Shown here: positions 60,624-64,000 of the stretch, one piece after another | Layout: the number at the start of each line of letters is the position of its first letter | Position numbering within the stretch: position 1 is the first letter of the stretch | Source: Amycolatopsis jiangsuensis | GTDB taxonomy: Bacteria > Actinomycetota > Actinomycetes > Mycobacteriales > Pseudonocardiaceae | Assembly (NCBI RefSeq): GCF_014204865.1 | Contig: NZ_JACHMG010000001.1 | Span: forward strand, 1,736,001-1,800,000 | DNA length: 64,000 nt | Direction of reading: 5' to 3' | Program-made: the position numbers and the translations under genes | The notes under the pieces: model-generated | What the model was told of the DNA's origin: nothing | What the model saw: the letters and a program-made list of their open reading frames with translations, nothing else | The model's database searches: none

Positions 60624-61376
60624 TCAGCGCCGTCCGGACGCGAACTCCTCGAAGGTGATCCGCCCGGCCGCCCGCTCCCTGGCGAGGTGCCTGCCCGCGC
60701 GAAAGTCCCGGATCGCCTTGCCCGCCAGCGGAACCGGCCACACCGGACGGCGGCGCCCGATCGCGCGCAGATAGCTGCGGGCCAGGTCCGCCGCGTCCCG
60801 CACCTGCGGCCCGCCGAGATCGGGCACCCGTCCCGCGGCGGGCGCGGCGACGAGACCGGCCAGCCGTTCGGCGACCTCGGTGCCGTCGATCGGCTGGAAG
60901 CACACCCTGGACGGCATCACCGTCACCGGAAGCCGTCGCTGGGCGTCGCAGACCGTGGCGATCAGTTCGTGGAACTGAGTCGTCCGCAGGATCGTCCACG
61001 GCAGCCCTGAATCCTCGACGAGCCGTTCACAGGCCAGCTTCGCCCGGTAGTAACCGAACGCGATGCTGTCGATCCCGACGATCGACGGGTACACCAGATG
61101 CGGCTTCCCGGCCCCGACGGCCCCGAGCAGCGTCCGCGTCGCCGCGATGTCGCCGCGCCCGAGCGAAGTGGCCAGGTGGACGAGCACGTCAGCGCCTTCG
61201 ATCGCCTCCGCCACGCCGCGCCCGGTACGCAGGTCACCGCGAACCCACTCCCACGCCGCGGGCGCACGCTGCGCGCGGGTCAGCACCCGCACGCGATACC
61301 CCGCCTCGGCCAGCAGGGGCACGAGTGCCCGCCCGAGCCGCCCGGTACCGCCGGTGACCAGAATCGTTGTCGTCAT
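60624..61376 (-). CDS. NAD(P)H-binding atypical SDR (NmrA-like)
   Basis: 250 residues. N-terminal TILVTGGTGRLGRALVPLLAEAGYRVRVLTR with GxxGxxG, VLVHLATSLGRGDIAATRTLLGA, VYPSIVGIDSIAFGYYRAKLACERLVEDSGLPWTILR (YYRAK active-site-like) and FQPIDGTEVAERLAGL. It belongs to the NmrA/YwnB-like atypical SDRs, which bind NADP and may be redox sensors or reductases. ATG 61376. No operon partner; 134 bp separates it from the CobT-like gene. Confidence 0.85.
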   Translation of the reverse strand: MTTTILVTGGTGRLGRALVPLLAEAGYRVRVLTRAQRAPAAWEWVRGDLRTGRGVAEAIEGADVLVHLATSLGRGDIAATRTLLGAVGAGKPHLVYPSIVGIDSIAFGYYRAKLACERLVEDSGLPWTILRTTQFHELIATVCDAQRRLPVTVMPSRVCFQPIDGTEVAERLAGLVAAPAAGRVPDLGGPQVRDAADLARSYLRAIGRRRPVWPVPLAGKAIRDFRAGRHLARERAAGRITFEEFASGRR

Positions 61377-61510
61377 TGCTCACTCCGTCATGACTGAGGT
61401 TTCACCCTTACGCCAGTGAGAACACGACAGCACCGCGGAATGTGACAGCGGGCGCGTTCTGCGTCCTCCCGGAGAAGGTCCCGCACCAGCGGCTCGCCCA
61501 GCCGGATCAC

Positions 61511-63202
61511 CTACCGGCGGCGCCCCAGTGTGGCGACGACCTCGTCGACGAGCGCTTGTCCTGCTCGTTCCTCCGCCGGCAGCACCAGGCAGCGTGGGAA
61601 GAACCGGCCGAGGTCCACGCCCAGGCTGAGGGCTCGGACCTCGGTCCCGGCGGCCTCCGCTTCGTGGGCCGCGTGCACCAGGTCGGCCTCCAGGAAATCG
61701 GGCCGGTTCAGCCGGGCGGTGGCGCTGTCGGCCGGGGCACCGTCGGTCACCACCACCAGAATGGTGCGGCGCGCGTCCAAGGTGCGGGCCCGGGTCGCTG
61801 CCCACCGCAAGGCTTCGCCTCCGAGGCCCTCGCGGAACAGGTCTGCTTTGAACAGTCCGGCGAGACCGTGGCGGGCCCCGCGCCACGAGGTGTCCGCGTC
61901 CTTGAAGACCAGGTGCAGGCGGTCGTTGAGACGACCCGGTTCGGCCGGCCGGCCGGCTCGGTGCCAGTCCCGCAGGGCGCGGCCGCCGTTCCACGCGGCA
62001 GTGGTGAAACCCAGGACCTCGGTGGGGACCTCCAGCGCGTCCAGCGCCCGGGTCAGTGCGTCGACGACCACCGCGGTGAGCGGCACATGCTGTTTCATCG
62101 AGCCGGAGCAGTCGAGCAGCACGGTGACCGACGCGGCGGCCCGCGGTGCGATCGCCTCGTCCTGGAAGATGCGGTGCTCACCGGGAGAGGCGACCAGAGT
62201 GGACAGCCGTCGGCCGTCGATACGGCCCTGCTCGAGCCCGTGCTCCCAACCGTCGATGGACGGCCCGGTCAGCGACGCGGCGAGTGCGCGGCGCGTTCTG
62301 CCGTGGTGCAGCCGTGCCTGCGCGACAAGCTCGTCGAGCCGGGCACGGAATTCCTTCAGCTGCGCGGGACGGACGAGTTCGGCAGCGGTGCGCTGGCGGT
62401 CGTGCGCCGTGGTGAAGATCCGGTACCCGCCCTCGCCCGCGGAAACGCCGGGAACAGTGACCGACGGGTTCCCGGCAGCGTCCGGGCCGGATCCGTGCAG
62501 GAGGTCGGCGAGGGCACGCTGCCCGGCCGACCGTGCCCGGCGCGGCGGGCCCGAGGCGGAACCGAGCAGATCGGCGACGGCGAGGGAGAATTCGGCGGCC
62601 ATGGGGGCGAACCGGTCCTGCGCACCACGCAGCCGCGCGAACCGGCCGGCGCGGGGGCCGAACTCGGGTGCCAGTACCGCCCGCATCGGCTCGATCGTCT
62701 CCTCGATTCCGATGGGCACGGCGCGACCGGTCAGATGCGACCAGGACATCGCCGCCACCGCGAGCAGCAGCAGACCCGACTCGGTGTGCGTCAACCCGTT
62801 CGCCGCGGCCTTCTCCAGCCAATGCCCGGTGCGGTGCGCCAGATTCGCCGTCATGCCCGGAAGCGACCGCGGTGGCGAGGATTCGACCCGGAACTGCTCC
62901 AGCTGGTCATAGACCAGGCAGCCGACCGCACCCACCGGCCGGTACCGCTGGTGTACCGCCACATCGGTGGCCCGCAGGTGCAGGGCGAGTGCGTCGGCGG
63001 CACCCCGCCGGCACGCGGCGTCCTCGTCGGTGGTGGCGTGCAGATGCGGTGCCAGCATCCGCATCCGCGCCGACCCACGGTAGGGCAGCCCGGCCCGGAA
63101 GCACACCGAAGAGTCCCGGCCGAGCGCGCGGACGGTGCTCGCGCGCAGCACGTCGGACCGGCGTGCGGCCCGGGCCGCCGCGCGGTCCTCGAGCGTGCTC
63201 AA
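61511..63202 (-). CDS. cobT: CobT-like protein with C-terminal VWA domain
   Basis: 563 residues. The N-terminal ~300 residues are helical and resemble CobT/nicotinate-independent cobaltochelatase-like proteins. The C-terminal VWA domain has the MIDAS motif VLLDCSGSM (DxSxS) and VVTDGAPADS. TTG start at 63202 overlaps the CobS-like stop (TTGA), a coupled pair. In aerobic B12 synthesis CobS-CobT-CobN insert cobalt, but CobS/CobT-like pairs without CobN also act as general MoxR-VWA chaperones. No CobN is visible here. Confidence 0.8.
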   Translation of the reverse strand: MSTLEDRAAARAARRSDVLRASTVRALGRDSSVCFRAGLPYRGSARMRMLAPHLHATTDEDAACRRGAADALALHLRATDVAVHQRYRPVGAVGCLVYDQLEQFRVESSPPRSLPGMTANLAHRTGHWLEKAAANGLTHTESGLLLLAVAAMSWSHLTGRAVPIGIEETIEPMRAVLAPEFGPRAGRFARLRGAQDRFAPMAAEFSLAVADLLGSASGPPRRARSAGQRALADLLHGSGPDAAGNPSVTVPGVSAGEGGYRIFTTAHDRQRTAAELVRPAQLKEFRARLDELVAQARLHHGRTRRALAASLTGPSIDGWEHGLEQGRIDGRRLSTLVASPGEHRIFQDEAIAPRAAASVTVLLDCSGSMKQHVPLTAVVVDALTRALDALEVPTEVLGFTTAAWNGGRALRDWHRAGRPAEPGRLNDRLHLVFKDADTSWRGARHGLAGLFKADLFREGLGGEALRWAATRARTLDARRTILVVVTDGAPADSATARLNRPDFLEADLVHAAHEAEAAGTEVRALSLGVDLGRFFPRCLVLPAEERAGQALVDEVVATLGRRR

Positions 63203-64000
63203 GCGCTGGCCCGCAGCTCGCGGTGTTCCGGATCACGGCCGAAGCACCGCTGGAAGTACTCGCCGACGACCTCCCGTTCGAATTCCGAGCACTTGTTGAT
63301 GAAACTCACCCGCAGCGCCAGCGCCGGATCACCGAGATATCCGGTGTTCTCCGCCCAGGTCACCACGGTGCGGGTGGACATCAGCGTGGCGAGGTCGCCG
63401 GATTCCTGGCCCCGCCGGGTGAGCCGGGCCAGCTCGACCATCGCCTCCGCGGTCCGCCGGTCGAGCCCGGGCACCTGAGCGGTGACGATGCCCACCTCGG
63501 CCGCCGCCGGGACGTAGTCGAGCCGGGCCACCACACTCCAGCGGTCGAGTTGCGCGTGGTTCAGCCGCCGTACGCCCTGGTAGAGGCCGTCCTGGTCGCC
63601 GAGCCCGGAAGTGTTGGCAGTCGCGAAGATCCGGAACGCCGGATGCGCGCGCAGCACCTCGTTGCGTTCGAGCAACGGAAACCGGCCCTCCTTCTCGAGC
63701 AGCCGCTGGAGCGCGAACAGCACATCCGGCCGGGCCGCGTCGTACTCGTCGAGCACCAGCGCGACCGGGCGGCGGACCGCCCACGGCAGGATTCCCTCAC
63801 GGAACTCGGTGACCTGCTTGCCTTCCCGCACCGTCACCACGTCGCGCCCGACGAGCTCCAGCCGCCCGACCTGGCCGTCGAGGTTCACCCGCAGACAGCC
63901 CCAGTTGAGCCGGGCGGCGACCTGCTCGATGTGCGTGGACTTGCCCGATCCGTGCCGGCCGTGCAGCAGGACGCGCCGGTTGTGCGCAAACCCGAGCAGC
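63199..64000 (-). CDS. cobS: CobS-like AAA ATPase (MoxR group), N-terminus off right edge
   Basis: 267 residues visible; the N-terminal part lies beyond the window. Walker A GRHGSGKST, GCLRVNLDGQVGRLELVG (CobS-type segment after Walker A), Walker B ALVLDEYDAARPDVLFALQRLLE, sensor 1 FRIFATANTSGLGD and the arginine region QLDRWSVVARLDYVP. AAA+ motor that works with the VWA protein encoded next, to which it is coupled by a 4-bp overlap. Cobaltochelatase function is possible but unproven. Confidence 0.85.
   Translation of the reverse strand, partial: LLGFAHNRRVLLHGRHGSGKSTHIEQVAARLNWGCLRVNLDGQVGRLELVGRDVVTVREGKQVTEFREGILPWAVRRPVALVLDEYDAARPDVLFALQRLLEKEGRFPLLERNEVLRAHPAFRIFATANTSGLGDQDGLYQGVRRLNHAQLDRWSVVARLDYVPAAAEVGIVTAQVPGLDRRTAEAMVELARLTRRGQESGDLATLMSTRTVVTWAENTGYLGDPALALRVSFINKCSEFEREVVGEYFQRCFGRDPEHRELRASA

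Noticed and set aside
1..64000. CRISPR arrays, insertion sequences, prophage, attachment sites, rRNA
   Set aside because: No direct-repeat array, transposase, integrase or rRNA-like sequence was recognised; the holin-like protein belongs to a chromosomal stress operon. The only tRNA seen is tRNA-Sec.

Overview
The window is very GC-rich, densely packed and full of 1-4 bp ATGA/GTGA gene overlaps. It carries F420-type luciferase-like oxidoreductases, an actinobacterial Ku, DUF5709/DUF3618/DUF4383 proteins, a DUF574-type methyltransferase and type VII secretion-like small proteins. Together these point to an actinomycete of the Pseudonocardiaceae, most likely Amycolatopsis-like. This is an inference from gene content; no rRNA is present.

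Layout. 0-4 kb: a TetR regulator (cut by the left edge) diverges from an ATP-grasp ligase gene followed by an uncharacterised protein with a papain-like Cys/His/Asn triad. 4-8.3 kb: a sulfatase translationally coupled to a ROK regulator, divergent from a sugar/H+ symporter. 8.3-13.2 kb: a flavin monooxygenase overlapping an SDR gene, a secreted protein, and a membrane adenylate/guanylate cyclase with a HAMP domain. 13.2-26 kb: a stress and DNA-repair neighbourhood (DUF4383, photolyase, SRPBCC protein, methyltransferase, HhH endonuclease, Ku, F420 oxidoreductase, holin-like/DUF3618/DUF5709 operon, a Ku-tail-like small protein) plus a seven-gene Mrp/Mbh-type cation/proton antiporter operon. Six transcription units here start with near-identical GTTT-N15-GGGTAA/T (SigB/SigF-type) promoters.

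25.8-29.2 kb: phosphoketolase coupled to acetate kinase, which converts sugar phosphates to acetyl phosphate and then acetate plus ATP. 29.2-38.4 kb: a complete selenium locus. It holds a selenocysteine-containing formate dehydrogenase (in-frame UGA at 33604-33602 with a GGUCU-loop SECIS hairpin), its FeS subunit and NrfD-like anchor, selB, selA, tRNA-Sec and divergent selD. 38.4-42.1 kb: a solitary cytochrome oxidase subunit I, a second F420 oxidoreductase and a secreted cutinase-like hydrolase. 42.3-44.2 kb: a four-gene type VII secretion-like cassette.

44.3-57.5 kb: two adjoining catabolic units. The first is a GntR regulator with aminotransferase, hydantoinase/oxoprolinase A and B and an MFS transporter. 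The second is a flavin monooxygenase divergent from RidA, DUF1028, M20 amidohydrolase and MHS-type transporter genes across a 96-bp dyad. A LysR gene lies between them. 57.5-61.4 kb: a single-chain tandem TetR regulator, a truncated enoyl-CoA hydratase remnant, an acyl-CoA synthetase and an NAD(P)-binding protein. 61.5-64 kb: a CobT-like VWA protein coupled to a CobS-like AAA ATPase that runs off the right edge.

No rRNA, CRISPR array, insertion sequence, integrase or attachment site was seen. The best candidates for an undescribed system are the ATP-grasp/papain-like pair (0.7-4 kb), the T7SS-like cassette (42.3-44.2 kb) and the RidA-DUF1028-M20 operon with its large symmetric control region.
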